Origin: a virus
Strand: one strand, 5' to 3'
IMG/VR virus record: IMGVR_UViG_3300045999_012682
Location: 1-54,564 of that record
Length of the DNA stretch: 54,564 nucleotides
The notes beneath the pieces were generated by a model. That model made no database searches. It was not told the origin of the DNA and saw only the letters and a program-made list of their open reading frames with translations. Shown here piece after piece: positions 33,227 to 42,052 of this stretch (positions are counted from its first letter, which is position 1; the number at the start of each line of letters is the position of its first letter). The translations under genes were made by a program, and so were the position numbers.

Positions 33227-34024
33227 TCAGCTAACAGTGCGAGCAGGAAGGTATTCATCCATGTCTTCGTAAGAAGGTGCTTCATCAGGTTGGATGTAGC
33301 AAACCTCAACAAAGAGATAACCGGTTCTACCAGCGGCAGCATCTGCATCAGAGATGTAAATACCACCAGAAGTGCTGGTATCATTTGCAGCACCTTTAGC
33401 AAACACCTTCAGGGTTGTACCACCAGTGCTGGTGTAGTACAGGGTGCCACCTGACACACCGGCAGCGCCAGTAGCGGTGATAAAGGGGTTGGTACCAAAG
33501 GCTTGGCTACCACCAGCAAAATAAATCTTGTTAGCGGCGTCACCGGAAGTGGTGGAAGTCAGGTTGGCCTGAATAGGACCTTCGCCAACACCGGAAGCAG
33601 CAGTAGGACCGCTGGAATCACGACCGAAGGAAATTACGTTGCCAGTAGCAGCATAAACACCGCTAGCGGCACGACCATCACCCCAGCCAGAACCAACAGA
33701 GATAGCAGTACGATAAACGTACACAGGACGAGAAGCCTCACCGGAAATCAACATACCGGTGATGTCAGGACGCGTATCGTCTTGGCGATACGGCGAAGGA
33801 ACGATCACATTGCCGGTCACCAGGGGTGCGCCAGAGGTCTGGGTCACCGCCACATAACCACGCTGCTGGAAGTAACGATAGCCAGGAACGGCCAGTACTG
33901 AAGTAGGGCCGCCCTTAGACGAATCGTTGGTACCGTTGTCGTTGGTATCAATATTCTTGTACCAACCGTTCAGTGCTTCTACCCAGTTACCTGGATAGAT
34001 TTTTTTCGAAGATAAATAGGACAT
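33227..34024 (-). CDS. capsid-adjacent structural protein (decoration-like)
   Basis: This is a 265-residue, beta-rich, Gly/Ser/Thr-rich protein. The N-terminus (KKIYPGNWVEALNGWYKN) is folded, and the later part contains TGTLYYTS-type strands. The C-terminal motif GYLFVEVCYIQPDE ends in acidic residues. The gene lies 33 bases downstream of the major capsid gene and is similar in style to 27911-28690. It is likely a minor capsid or decoration protein, not a protease or scaffold. Confidence 0.65.
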   Translation of the reverse strand: MSYLSSKKIYPGNWVEALNGWYKNIDTNDNGTNDSSKGGPTSVLAVPGYRYFQQRGYVAVTQTSGAPLVTGNVIVPSPYRQDDTRPDITGMLISGEASRPVYVYRTAISVGSGWGDGRAASGVYAATGNVISFGRDSSGPTAASGVGEGPIQANLTSTTSGDAANKIYFAGGSQAFGTNPFITATGAAGVSGGTLYYTSTGGTTLKVFAKGAANDTSTSGGIYISDADAAAGRTGYLFVEVCYIQPDEAPSYEDMDEYLPARTVS

Positions 34025-34057
34025 TTATTTTTCCCGTTGTTTTAAAACTAAGAATTA

Positions 34058-35212
34058 TCAGACAGCACCGTCATCGGCAAGGAAGCTGAATGCAGTGGTC
34101 ACGAAGTCCTTGTTAAGGATTTCAAAACCAGCATACAGTTGCCAAATCAGGATGATGAATCGGCTGAAGTCATCATTATTATTGATGAGAACTTGAGCGT
34201 TCGGACCACCGATACCCACGCCAATTGACTGAGGACCAAAGAAGTAACCTTGAGAAACTTCTTGGCTGCTGTAGGAAGGAGTGTCGGTGAAGCTTGCGCT
34301 CACGTTTTTGGTCGGGAAGTTGGTCGACTCATAGAACTTCACACCTTCAAACTGGACGCCAGTAGGCATTACAGGCTCACCAGCCAGGAAGTAACCCTGA
34401 CCAGCCTGGGGACCCATGTAGAAGCTGGCGTTGTTAGGCATCATGGGGTTGCCCATGTACATGCCTTGACCAGGATTACCAGCGTAGCGGGCAATCTCAC
34501 GGAAGTCCGGATCACGACGCAGGTGCATCATGAAAGTAGGATCGCAAATGCAGCGATACAGACCATCAGCAAAGGTCGGTACATTGCGCTTACGCAGATC
34601 CTTCACCACTTCCAGCAGGTCAGTACGCACCTGGAACTGCTGCACTTGAGCGGCATACTCAGCGGTGGTGTAGGCAATACGACCGGAAGAATCTTTGGTC
34701 TTGCCACCAGGGAAATAGTAGCCGCCCTGGGTGGTAGAAGCTGCACCATTAGCTTCGGCTTTGGCGAGTTCATCAATGAACACGCGGTCGCGCCAACGAC
34801 GGTAGTCATCGAGCAGCGTCAGGCTACCGATGGACTGGTGGAACATGTTGAGGTTGCCCGTGTCCAGCAGGAGACGCTGGGCCGTGATCAGGGTCTCACG
34901 AGCAATCTTGAAGGTCGAAGGTTGGGTCGGATCACCCGGATCTGCAGGACCAGTATATTCCTTAAGCACCACCAGGACTTTTTCTTTGGTGATGTTACGG
35001 CTGTTAGCGGTACCGATAGTTTGATCGGAAATACGCTCACGGCTGTCCTTAGTACCAGGGGTACTCCAGAACTTGTAGCGATCTAACTGAACAGTTTGAC
35101 CAGGCTGACGAGTGAAGTCGTGAACGACCACAGGCTCGACTGCCATTTCTGCGATATACGCAGGGTGGGGACGGTAAAGTTCCGCACCTAAGATTTTTGG
35201 AAAATCGTTCTC
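34058..35212 (-). CDS. major capsid protein, exon 2
   Basis: This is the conserved reading frame of the major capsid protein. The ATG at 35146 (MAVEPVVVHDFTRQPG) is not the natural start, because the frame continues upstream as ENDFPKILGAELYRPHPAYI to about 35212, where a group I intron begins. The deduced protein is about 387 residues with the usual mix of acidic helix and beta (DDYRRWRDRVFIDELAKAE; SFYMGPQAGQGYFLAGEP). The position after the portal and before decoration genes fits an HK97-type capsid. Exon 1 is proposed at 36038-36046. Confidence 0.85.
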   Translation of the reverse strand, partial: ENDFPKILGAELYRPHPAYIAEMAVEPVVVHDFTRQPGQTVQLDRYKFWSTPGTKDSRERISDQTIGTANSRNITKEKVLVVLKEYTGPADPGDPTQPSTFKIARETLITAQRLLLDTGNLNMFHQSIGSLTLLDDYRRWRDRVFIDELAKAEANGAASTTQGGYYFPGGKTKDSSGRIAYTTAEYAAQVQQFQVRTDLLEVVKDLRKRNVPTFADGLYRCICDPTFMMHLRRDPDFREIARYAGNPGQGMYMGNPMMPNNASFYMGPQAGQGYFLAGEPVMPTGVQFEGVKFYESTNFPTKNVSASFTDTPSYSSQEVSQGYFFGPQSIGVGIGGPNAQVLINNNDDFSRFIILIWQLYAGFEILNKDFVTTAFSFLADDGAV

Positions 35213-36037
35213 CTGGTCTCTAGTTTCTTAGAGGGGTGGACTATCTCTTCATCCCTGTGGGATGCCGGACGCTAAATCTGGTATTACGTAACAAGATCGT
35301 GTTACACCCAGTAGTCTCTGCACCTTCCAATCACGGCTTGATTGGCTTGGCTCAGGATTACCCTCGTCTTTACGTTAGGGCTTCCCTGAATTCATCCGGT
35401 TTGCACTCATCGATTGCTCGGTGAGGTGACAACGTTGAGCGTTCAGTTGAGGCATGCTATGCTTTGGAAACTTGTTTATGAACAAAATGAATCCAAAACT
35501 TGTTCCTGGATTTGGTAATCTTTACTTGACAGAAGAAGGAAAAGCTTTTGAAAAACAACTTGATCCCGACAATCAAGAATATTTTCGAGAGATTCCTATT
35601 AGTTCAACCAGTGTTTACGACCGTATTTCAGTTCTTGTAAATGGAAAAAGAAAACGCTTTCATCTTCATGTCTTGATGGCAGTTGTTTTTTTAGGATTAG
35701 ACCTGCGTTCACATGGAACCAGTAACTTTTCCTTACAAGTTGATCACAAAGATAATGACAAGAGAAATAATCAACTTGGCAATCTTGAGATCGTTACCAA
35801 ACAAGAAAATTTAACAAGAGCCTGGAAGAGCGGTTGTTATAAAAACAATGGCTTTGCCAGTAAAGGAAAACCGAAGAAGTCTTTGAGAAAGTTTTCTTCG
35901 GATGACGTGGCTCAGATCAAAGCTTTAAAAGAAGCCGGTCTTTCTTATCGAAAGATTGCTGAAAAGTTTGACTGTAATCACGGAGCTATTTACCAAATCT
36001 TGAAGGGCTATACCTACCAGGATCTGAACTAGCTATC
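35213..36037 (-). other. group I intron in the major capsid gene, with antisense HNH ORF
   Basis: The minus strand shows the catalytic core in order: P element near 35381-35392 (AATTCAGGGAAG), Q near 35349-35359 (AATCCTGAGCC, as in the tRNA-Leu introns of cyanobacteria), R near 35308-35324 (GTGCAGAGACTACTGGG), S near 35238-35249 (AAGAGATAGTCC), and a P9 hairpin CTCTA-AGAAAC-TAGAG at 35218-35233. The 3' splice is placed after CCAG (35213). The 5' splice is inferred at 36037/36038, where GTGTTTATT can pair with GGTAAATA or GGTAGGTA. Boundaries at the 5' side are uncertain. Confidence 0.8.
35454..36032 (+). CDS. HNH homing endonuclease inside the intron, antisense
   Basis: This is a 192-residue protein with an HNH_3-type core, LHVLMAVVFLGLDLR ... 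LQVDHKDNDKRNNQLGNLE, carrying His and Asn residues of the metal site, and a C-terminal HTH (VAQIKALKEAGLSYRKIAE ... HGAIYQIL). It runs on the opposite strand to the intron and capsid exons. It probably mobilises the intron. The start could be at the ATG at 35478. The ORF ends two bases before the proposed 5' exon. Confidence 0.85.
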   Translation: MLCFGNLFMNKMNPKLVPGFGNLYLTEEGKAFEKQLDPDNQEYFREIPISSTSVYDRISVLVNGKRKRFHLHVLMAVVFLGLDLRSHGTSNFSLQVDHKDNDKRNNQLGNLEIVTKQENLTRAWKSGCYKNNGFASKGKPKKSLRKFSSDDVAQIKALKEAGLSYRKIAEKFDCNHGAIYQILKGYTYQDLN

Positions 36038-36046
36038 AATAAACAC
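36038..36046 (-). other. proposed exon 1 of the major capsid gene
   Basis: A GTG at 36046 follows a strong GGAGG by ten bases. With the splice after ATT it would encode M-F-I and join in frame to E-N-D-F-P at 35212. No ATG exists in the preceding 100 bases. The 36085-36113 region contains an imperfect hairpin (GATAAAGACAC with GTGTCTTATC). This exon is inferred and was not seen directly. Confidence 0.4.
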
Positions 36047-36145
36047 CTTGGTGTATCCTCCAGTGTCAGTGTTTTTATCGGGTGAAAGATAAAGACACGT
36101 GTGTCTTATCTAACACAAATTTTAGCAGACAGTAAACTTAGATGC

Positions 36146-36895
36146 TTACACGTACTGCGTGGATGCATACGGAGTTACACCGTATTTAGCGCTTGCTGTG
36201 TTGCTGGATCCAGGGGATTCTGGATCAATGGCCATACCTTGCTGGAATCCTGGGATTCCAGTCATCTGGACTACGTTGGAAACGCCTCCCCCAAGAAGAC
36301 CACCTAATCCAGCAAGAGCTGGAAGAGCGCCCATATAAAGACCTTGTGCTAAACGGTTTGCATCTACCTTGGATTGCGCGTACTTCTGTGCTTTTAGAGT
36401 TTTGTCTCCATACTCGACAGCTTTGTCGAAAGCTGCTTTTGCGGTAGATGTTGCACCTGCTTTAGCCGCTTCGGTCCCACGTTTAATGTAGGGAAGAGCA
36501 GCCTCGCCATACTTATCTGTGATGTCCTGCACGTTTGCCCTGGTTAGCTGAGAAGATTTTGCTCGAGATTGAATCCCCGATCCAACCAATCCACCAAGCG
36601 TAGCGGCGCCTGCCGCTTCAAGAAGAATACGCCCTGGATCTTTATCCTCACCTCCCATTAGGTTCCCAGCAACAGAGCCGCCTGCACTAATAAGCCCATA
36701 TGCCAAGGGAGCATATTGGGCACTATTAGAGGGACTTAAAGAGTTAGGTAGCTTACCTAAATACTTGCCGGCAAGGAGGTCTGTTTTATTGAGACCTCCT
36801 TCAATAGCACCAAGTAAACGATCTCTTTTAGATCCTTGAGGAACGGCGCCGCGTGCTTCACTAACGTATGCTGCACCACGACTTAACATTCCCAT
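36146..36895 (-). CDS. glycine-zipper/Ala-rich virion-region protein
   Basis: This is a 249-residue protein with hydrophobic glycine-rich stretches: LAYGLISAGGSVAGNLMGG and LEAAGAATLGGLVGSGI, later ALPALAGLGGLLGGGV. Between them are amphipathic helices (EAAKAGATSTAKAAFDKA). It lies between the portal-associated gene and the capsid and is followed by the capsid leader. It is likely an internal or membrane-interacting virion protein. No named family. Confidence 0.6.
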   Translation of the reverse strand: MGMLSRGAAYVSEARGAVPQGSKRDRLLGAIEGGLNKTDLLAGKYLGKLPNSLSPSNSAQYAPLAYGLISAGGSVAGNLMGGEDKDPGRILLEAAGAATLGGLVGSGIQSRAKSSQLTRANVQDITDKYGEAALPYIKRGTEAAKAGATSTAKAAFDKAVEYGDKTLKAQKYAQSKVDANRLAQGLYMGALPALAGLGGLLGGGVSNVVQMTGIPGFQQGMAIDPESPGSSNTASAKYGVTPYASTQYV

Positions 36896-36899
36896 GGCA

Positions 36900-37856
36900 T
36901 CACTCCATTACAAACAGTTTGTTTGCAACAACTTGAGGCTGGGCTTGATTCAGAAGACGCCAGGCTTGTGCCGGATCTACATCCATTTGCTGCTTGAAGC
37001 TACCCCAGAAGTTTTCAGGCTGTTGGGGAGCTGCGGCTGCAGGGGGTGCAGGGAAGTTGCCGTATGCGGCTTGAGCAGGAGCAGTGGGATAACCACGGGT
37101 CTCCAGCTGAGCCTCATTTTCATATACAGGATATGGACCTTCTGGACCAAAGAACTTCAGAGTGTAATCACTCAGAACATCTGGATTGGTCAGAATCTCG
37201 TTGTAAGCAAGATTCTCGGTATGCTCGTTAGTAGCAAAAACTGCATAACCTTGAATTAAATTTTGTGCTCGATGCCCCCAGGCAACAGCACTATCCAGCA
37301 TTCCTTCCAGGTTTAGTGCGTACTGGTTTAGAAGGGCTGGAGCCTCCACCCCGAACGCGTCGATCACCTGACGGCTTTCCTGACTCAGACCCAGGTAATC
37401 CGCGATTTGCTCCAAGGAGGGACTCGAGGAAGTTTGGGAAGAGCTGGGCGATGAGACCTGGTTGGTTGACCAAGTCTGCGCTACCGAGTTCGGCGTAGGC
37501 TGGACGCTGGGAAGTCCGTAATTGGCCGGGGTATACGCTGTCGTCGGAGCTGATGGTTGCCCCTGGAACGGGGATTGAACTGGAGCGCTCAGTAAGTTCA
37601 CCACCTTGTTGAACGCCGACTCCCATGGATTCCCCGTCGGGGTTTCCGGTTGGGATTGGGGGACGTACTGAGTAGGGGCGGATTGGTAACTGATATTCGG
37701 CTGAGGTGTCGTTACCTGGTAACCCTGGGTTGCTGCTTGGTACGCCACCGGAGCCGCTTGGTAATTGCTTGGTGCTGGCGCCACGTAGCTGCTCGGAGCC
37801 ACCGCCGCTGGTACGGGGCTCGTCTGTGGGATCGATTGGACGGTAGCGTCCTGCAT
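36900..37856 (-). CDS. Pro/Gln-rich then helical protein overlapping the portal gene
   Basis: This is a 318-residue protein. The first about 140 residues are low-complexity Pro/Gln/Ala/Ser/Tyr. From about 145, a folded helical block follows (LEQIADYLGLSQESRQVID, LNLEGMLDSAVAWGHRAQ, NEHTENLAYNEILTNPDVL). The ATG at 37856 is preceded by AAGGAG at ideal distance, so this start is convincing. Its first 188 codons overlap the portal C-terminus in another frame of the same strand. The location between portal and capsid suits a scaffold-like protein. Confidence 0.75.
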   Translation of the reverse strand: MQDATVQSIPQTSPVPAAVAPSSYVAPAPSNYQAAPVAYQAATQGYQVTTPQPNISYQSAPTQYVPQSQPETPTGNPWESAFNKVVNLLSAPVQSPFQGQPSAPTTAYTPANYGLPSVQPTPNSVAQTWSTNQVSSPSSSQTSSSPSLEQIADYLGLSQESRQVIDAFGVEAPALLNQYALNLEGMLDSAVAWGHRAQNLIQGYAVFATNEHTENLAYNEILTNPDVLSDYTLKFFGPEGPYPVYENEAQLETRGYPTAPAQAAYGNFPAPPAAAAPQQPENFWGSFKQQMDVDPAQAWRLLNQAQPQVVANKLFVME

Positions 37857-39606
37857 AACTCATCTCCTTTTGTAAGGCTTCTAAAGTTCGATACAGATAT
37901 GGCGTTAAATCCAATCTTGGATCCGCAGCCATCGGAAGATCCGGTGCTTGCGGGTGAGGAGTCTGCATCATGCCCCCCACTAGTTTTGCAAATGCAGAGT
38001 ATGCACCCTGCAATTCGTTCACCATCCTGAATGGGAACCCAGATAACATCTCGGCTCGTTCCTCATCCGTCTTAGACGGAAAGAGGTATTTCAGTGCTTC
38101 AATGCTATCAACACCTAATTCCTGAAGGTTGCGTACCACAATGGAGTTGTTCAAGATATCCTGCGTGGAATCTTCATAGACAGGTCCAAGCCATCTCCAA
38201 AGCATGGTGACGTCACCATCAGGAATTAAACCCTGAACGCCTGGAGGAATCTGTTGTGCCTCCACACATGCAACCATAAGTTGTTTAATCTGTGCATTAT
38301 ATTGTTTTAAAGCTTCTTCATAAGCAGCAACTTCATCTTCTGGAGCCCCTTTTACTGGAGAAATAGGCTTTTCAATTTGTGCTGCTTGTGCCAAACTATC
38401 TTTAAATAGTTGTTCCTCTTGATAAACAATTAATTCAAGACAACGACAAATGCCATGGGTGTAAATAGCATTCGCTTTTTTCTTGGATGTTGCAGATACA
38501 CGGCCAAACAATGATTTATATTCAGTTGCTGTCACACCTGCTGAAATAGAAAGCTCATCAACGCCACCAAGTGCTGTGCGGATCTCTTCTCGATACTGAC
38601 GGGCAAATGCGTTTTGGTCACCAGTGATGGCATCAGGGACAATGTAACCAACTCGATCGTTCGGTTCCAGGTTTGCAATGATGCGTGGAACACGGAGTTG
38701 ACCATCCACACCGCGCATGATGGGATCTGCTTTAAACCGTGATTGGCTTAATGCACCCAGACCAGTAAAACCAGAGTTTGCTGCAATAGAGGGACGTTGG
38801 ACTGACATGTCTCCACCAGCTTCCATTAGGTCACTCTTTGGCCTTGAGGAAAGAAGAGTTGGATTACCAAAGAACTGAACATTCTTCCGCATGGTGCGAA
38901 CCATTTCGTCATGAATGACAATATGATTTGCCATCCCATCAAATTCACCAACCCCTTCATTGGAGAAACCTTTGGGATTATTAAAAATCTCTACGCAGGG
39001 AATAAAACCAAGAGTGTTTTTAAAAGTTTTAGTGCGTCCTAAAGCGGTGTAATTTGTTGTTTCAAATGAAAGTTCACCTTCTGAATGAGTTTCTTCAATA
39101 GTGTCTGATTTAATAGCTAGTCGGATGTAACGTTTAGCACCTTGTTCAAATGCTGCGCCACCTGCTCCAAGAGTGGCAAGATTAATACCGTCTGTAGCAC
39201 CAAAGCCTTTACGAACTTTGTAGCTATAGATAATTACCACTTCATCCAGCTCACCATCAACGTTATAAAACGAGCGGTACTCATGAGCACGGAAGTAGTA
39301 GAGACGATAGCTGAATTTGGTAGGACGAATGTAAAACAGGCCTTTACCGTCGCAAAGAAAATACTCCCAAATCGAATCGAGCCTGGTGTCAAGCTTGTTG
39401 TACTTCAGGACACGATCAATAAAATCTTTACGTTGATTACCAAAGTTATCTTGGGAGGGAAAAAACTCAACTCCTTGGCGAATGCCAAAAAGTTTCATCT
39501 GTGCAATATGAGATGCAATGATACCCGTATCGACGGTCATCGACCCATCTTTTTCAAGATAGGAATCAACCATCTCTTTAAGACGATACTTTGCATCCAT
39601 TGACAT
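37291..39606 (-). CDS. portal protein
   Basis: This is a 771-residue protein between the terminase and the capsid gene. The first about 580 residues are a typical mixed portal core (MDAKYRLKEMVDSYLEKDG, IWEYFLCDGKGLFYIRP, VVIIYSYKVRKG). The C-terminal about 190 residues are Pro/Ser/Gly-rich and low in complexity, and overlap the next gene in a different frame for 566 bases. The overlap has raised GC content. Assignment rests on order, length and core style; no catalytic motif exists for portals. Confidence 0.8.
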   Translation of the reverse strand: MSMDAKYRLKEMVDSYLEKDGSMTVDTGIIASHIAQMKLFGIRQGVEFFPSQDNFGNQRKDFIDRVLKYNKLDTRLDSIWEYFLCDGKGLFYIRPTKFSYRLYYFRAHEYRSFYNVDGELDEVVIIYSYKVRKGFGATDGINLATLGAGGAAFEQGAKRYIRLAIKSDTIEETHSEGELSFETTNYTALGRTKTFKNTLGFIPCVEIFNNPKGFSNEGVGEFDGMANHIVIHDEMVRTMRKNVQFFGNPTLLSSRPKSDLMEAGGDMSVQRPSIAANSGFTGLGALSQSRFKADPIMRGVDGQLRVPRIIANLEPNDRVGYIVPDAITGDQNAFARQYREEIRTALGGVDELSISAGVTATEYKSLFGRVSATSKKKANAIYTHGICRCLELIVYQEEQLFKDSLAQAAQIEKPISPVKGAPEDEVAAYEEALKQYNAQIKQLMVACVEAQQIPPGVQGLIPDGDVTMLWRWLGPVYEDSTQDILNNSIVVRNLQELGVDSIEALKYLFPSKTDEERAEMLSGFPFRMVNELQGAYSAFAKLVGGMMQTPHPQAPDLPMAADPRLDLTPYLYRTLEALQKEMSYAGRYRPIDPTDEPRTSGGGSEQLRGASTKQLPSGSGGVPSSNPGLPGNDTSAEYQLPIRPYSVRPPIPTGNPDGESMGVGVQQGGELTERSSSIPVPGATISSDDSVYPGQLRTSQRPAYAELGSADLVNQPGLIAQLFPNFLESLLGANRGLPGSESGKPSGDRRVRGGGSSPSKPVRTKPGRNAG

Positions 39607-39640
39607 GAGTTATCTCTCTTTTAGTTTTATGTTAACAGCT

Positions 39641-39967
39641 TTAGAAGCGACCCATTGCATTAGCCTGGACCCCATACCCCGGTAGCATAGCGCCAATATT
39701 TTGGACTTGGGCAAGCAATCCGCCCATGTTCCCAACGGCTCCTGGAAAACCAGCAAAAGGTAGCTGTGGACCTGGTCGATTTTGTTGCTCGTAATATTTT
39801 TGTAAATCGCCGGGACGACTGTCCCATTCTTTGAGTTTATTTAATTCTTCTTGCGACATCCCTTTAAAAGGGTTGCGCGGACCAATTTGAAAACTTGGGC
39901 TGCCAGCCAATACGCCAGCGTCATTACCTAATCCAGTCGGTAATCCACCAAAGTAACGTACGGACAT
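39641..39967 (-). CDS. small Gly/Pro-rich protein
   Basis: This is a 108-residue protein (MSVRYFGGLPTGLGNDAG, PGDLQKYYEQQNRPGP, then Gly/Ala/Met-rich FPGAVGNMGGLLAQVQN). It is probably disordered or fibrous. It lies just downstream of an AbrB-like gene in the packaging/portal operon. Function unknown. Confidence 0.5.
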   Translation of the reverse strand: MSVRYFGGLPTGLGNDAGVLAGSPSFQIGPRNPFKGMSQEELNKLKEWDSRPGDLQKYYEQQNRPGPQLPFAGFPGAVGNMGGLLAQVQNIGAMLPGYGVQANAMGRF

Positions 39968-39990
39968 CTTTGTCTTACTTTTTATTTATT

Positions 39991-40173
39991 CTACTCTTCT
40001 ATTACTTCATACCCAGATGCGTCATGTACTTTTGATAAAACAATGCCTTCACCCCTGACATCCCAATTTAAAACATCACCCTCTTGCCAGCCAAGCTCTT
40101 CAATCACTTCGTCTGGAAACGTAATATACAGTTCTCCGTTTTCATCTTCTTCGACTTCAAGAATGTAACTCAT
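39991..40173 (-). CDS. AbrB/MazE-type DNA-binding protein
   Basis: This is a 60-residue protein with the swapped-hairpin AbrB fold: LYITFPDEVIEELGWQEGD and VLNWDVRGEGIVLSKV. AbrB-like proteins dimerise to bind DNA and are common in cyanobacteria. In a phage it may regulate transcription or act as an antitoxin homologue without a visible toxin. Its TAG stop is part of a TAGAATAA motif upstream of the next gene. Confidence 0.72.
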   Translation of the reverse strand: MSYILEVEEDENGELYITFPDEVIEELGWQEGDVLNWDVRGEGIVLSKVHDASGYEVIEE

Positions 40174-40466
40174 TTTGATTCAAGCAATTTCTCCATTAGC
40201 TTATCAAGTTTATTGTTGATTTGATTAAAATTGTCATGCATTTGTTGGATTTCTCTCAAGAAGTCAACTTTAAGAACGTACTCTAAAGGCATCCGCTTTA
40301 AATCGTCTTCCAAAACATCAATCCTACGTTTTTGGGACCCAATGTAGTTAAAAGCTTGCTGGATCTGATCGTTCTGTCTACCTAAGATTTTACCGGCGAC
40401 CCAGCTGCCACCGGTAACAGCAGATACAACGGCTGTTAAGCCGATCGCAATATACTCTGGACCCAC
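40170..40466 (-). CDS. membrane-anchored coiled-coil protein
   Basis: This is a 98-residue protein. N-terminal EYIAIGLTAVVSAVTGGSW is one membrane helix, then a charged coiled coil (GRQNDQIQQAFNYIGSQKR ... NFNQINNKLDKLMEKLLE). The start is the GTG at 40466. The shape fits a phage holin-like or spanin-like protein, or a virion tail-length/neck protein. It overlaps the AbrB-like gene by 4 bases. Confidence 0.62.
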   Translation of the reverse strand: MGPEYIAIGLTAVVSAVTGGSWVAGKILGRQNDQIQQAFNYIGSQKRRIDVLEDDLKRMPLEYVLKVDFLREIQQMHDNFNQINNKLDKLMEKLLESK

Positions 40467-40496
40467 TGGATTAAAATATTTTTTACTATTCTAAAT

Positions 40497-42023
40497 TCAG
40501 TAATCAAGTTGTAAATTACCTTTTTTCATCAAACCATTCACAAGCCAAACCAACGCATCTACACAGTCATCATGACCACTCACGCCAAAATTAGTCAGTT
40601 CTTCAAACATGGCAGTAAAGTTGCGATAACGATTAAAGACAATCTTTCGGTCTTCAAACATTCCCATGATTCCACGGAATCGAGCCAATTTATCAGCACG
40701 GAAGCCTTTAACAGGATGCCAAAGAATGTTATAAAGACCTTCGTTATTTAAACAAATCCTTTTAAAATCAGCCTCTAGGGACGCTTGGTACTGTACAGCT
40801 TCTGACCAAACATCACATGTTGAAAAGGTTGGGAAGTAATTTCCGTTTTGATCTTTTCCAATAATTGACCAATCATTCATCAGCTCTTTAAGAGCATCAA
40901 GTTTTTCAAGATTACCCATGACACGCATGCGTCGGTAGTCAATAATATGAATCTTGTCTTCAATGCGGCCACCAAGAACAAACACGGTGTAATCATTTTT
41001 TTCTTTTGTTCCAGCAGATAAGTCAACTCCAATTCCAAGCGTGTCAAACTCTGTTGCAATTTCTGCTTTAACAATTAATTCAGGCGCAAGCGATAACTCG
41101 TTTTGCCTGACGATTTTATTCATGTACTGAAAAGAAAAAGCAATTGGAGCCTGTCGTTTCTTTTCTTTTAAATAGTCCAAAGACCACATCTCTGGCCAAT
41201 AAGACAGTTCTTCCCCTGTCTTTGGATCAGAATTAATTGCTGACAATACAATCTGTGACCAGTTATTTTGTGAATTGAAAGTTGTTGCATGAATATCATC
41301 ATGCCGGAAGCGAGTACCAAGACAGATGGCACGTGCTCCTTCAAACATAGTGGGGGCAATCACAGCATTCCAGTTTTCCTGCATCTGTTTACGGATGTCA
41401 GGGTTGGCAATATCCGCGGCTGATTTAATAGCGTCATCAATCATCACAAGATGAGAACGCTTGGAGGTCACAGAACCTTTGAGGCCAGCAGCACAAAGCG
41501 TGAATTGTTCTTCACCTGTAGTGTCGATGCCAGCAAATTTATGGTCAATAGACCAATACTCATTACTGGTGACGTTCTTCAAAAGACGTACGGTTGGAAA
41601 GACTTCTTGATATCTTTTGCTTTCGATAATTCGTTTGATGGTTGCCGATTTGGAACGAGCAATATCAACCGTATAAGAAAGATAAAGGATCTGGAGCGGA
41701 AGCTTGGCAGCAGTGTGAATACCAATTGCCCAGGCAGTCAGTAAACCAAGGACGGTACTTTTTGCTGAGCCACGTGGGGCAAGTAGATCGATGTTGGGCC
41801 CAGCAATCTTGATTAGACAGGAACTATCTTCGTTCGTTACAAAGTGCCGATGCCAGTCTTTGTGGTGCTCGGCAGGAGGTTTATCTGCAACGTACTCACA
41901 AAAGAACGCAAAATCCTCTCTTGCTTTCTGAAGGAGTTCTAAGTTGCGTGGCTTCTTGATCTGTTGATTTTGTGCCGCCGCTTTAGCGTTACGGCGATGC
42001 GCAAGATAAAGATAAGAAGGCAC
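40497..42023 (-). CDS. terminase large subunit
   Basis: This is a 508-residue packaging motor. ATPase: Walker A LLAPRGSAKST at 80-90, Walker B LVMIDD at 192-197, and coupling motif near LGTRFR at 235-240. Nuclease: GIGVDLSAGTKEK with the metal Asp at D334, later STCDVWSEAV. All catalytic features are present. It cuts and pumps phage DNA into procapsids at the portal. It starts just downstream of small genes at 42053-42365. Confidence 0.95.
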   Translation of the reverse strand: MPSYLYLAHRRNAKAAAQNQQIKKPRNLELLQKAREDFAFFCEYVADKPPAEHHKDWHRHFVTNEDSSCLIKIAGPNIDLLAPRGSAKSTVLGLLTAWAIGIHTAAKLPLQILYLSYTVDIARSKSATIKRIIESKRYQEVFPTVRLLKNVTSNEYWSIDHKFAGIDTTGEEQFTLCAAGLKGSVTSKRSHLVMIDDAIKSAADIANPDIRKQMQENWNAVIAPTMFEGARAICLGTRFRHDDIHATTFNSQNNWSQIVLSAINSDPKTGEELSYWPEMWSLDYLKEKKRQAPIAFSFQYMNKIVRQNELSLAPELIVKAEIATEFDTLGIGVDLSAGTKEKNDYTVFVLGGRIEDKIHIIDYRRMRVMGNLEKLDALKELMNDWSIIGKDQNGNYFPTFSTCDVWSEAVQYQASLEADFKRICLNNEGLYNILWHPVKGFRADKLARFRGIMGMFEDRKIVFNRYRNFTAMFEELTNFGVSGHDDCVDALVWLVNGLMKKGNLQLDY

Positions 42024-42052
42024 AATAAATAAGCAGTTAATTAAATACTAAC

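Noticed and set aside
34250-35086. 278-residue plus-strand frame opposite the capsid gene
   Set aside because: Antisense shadow of the strongly supported capsid frame.
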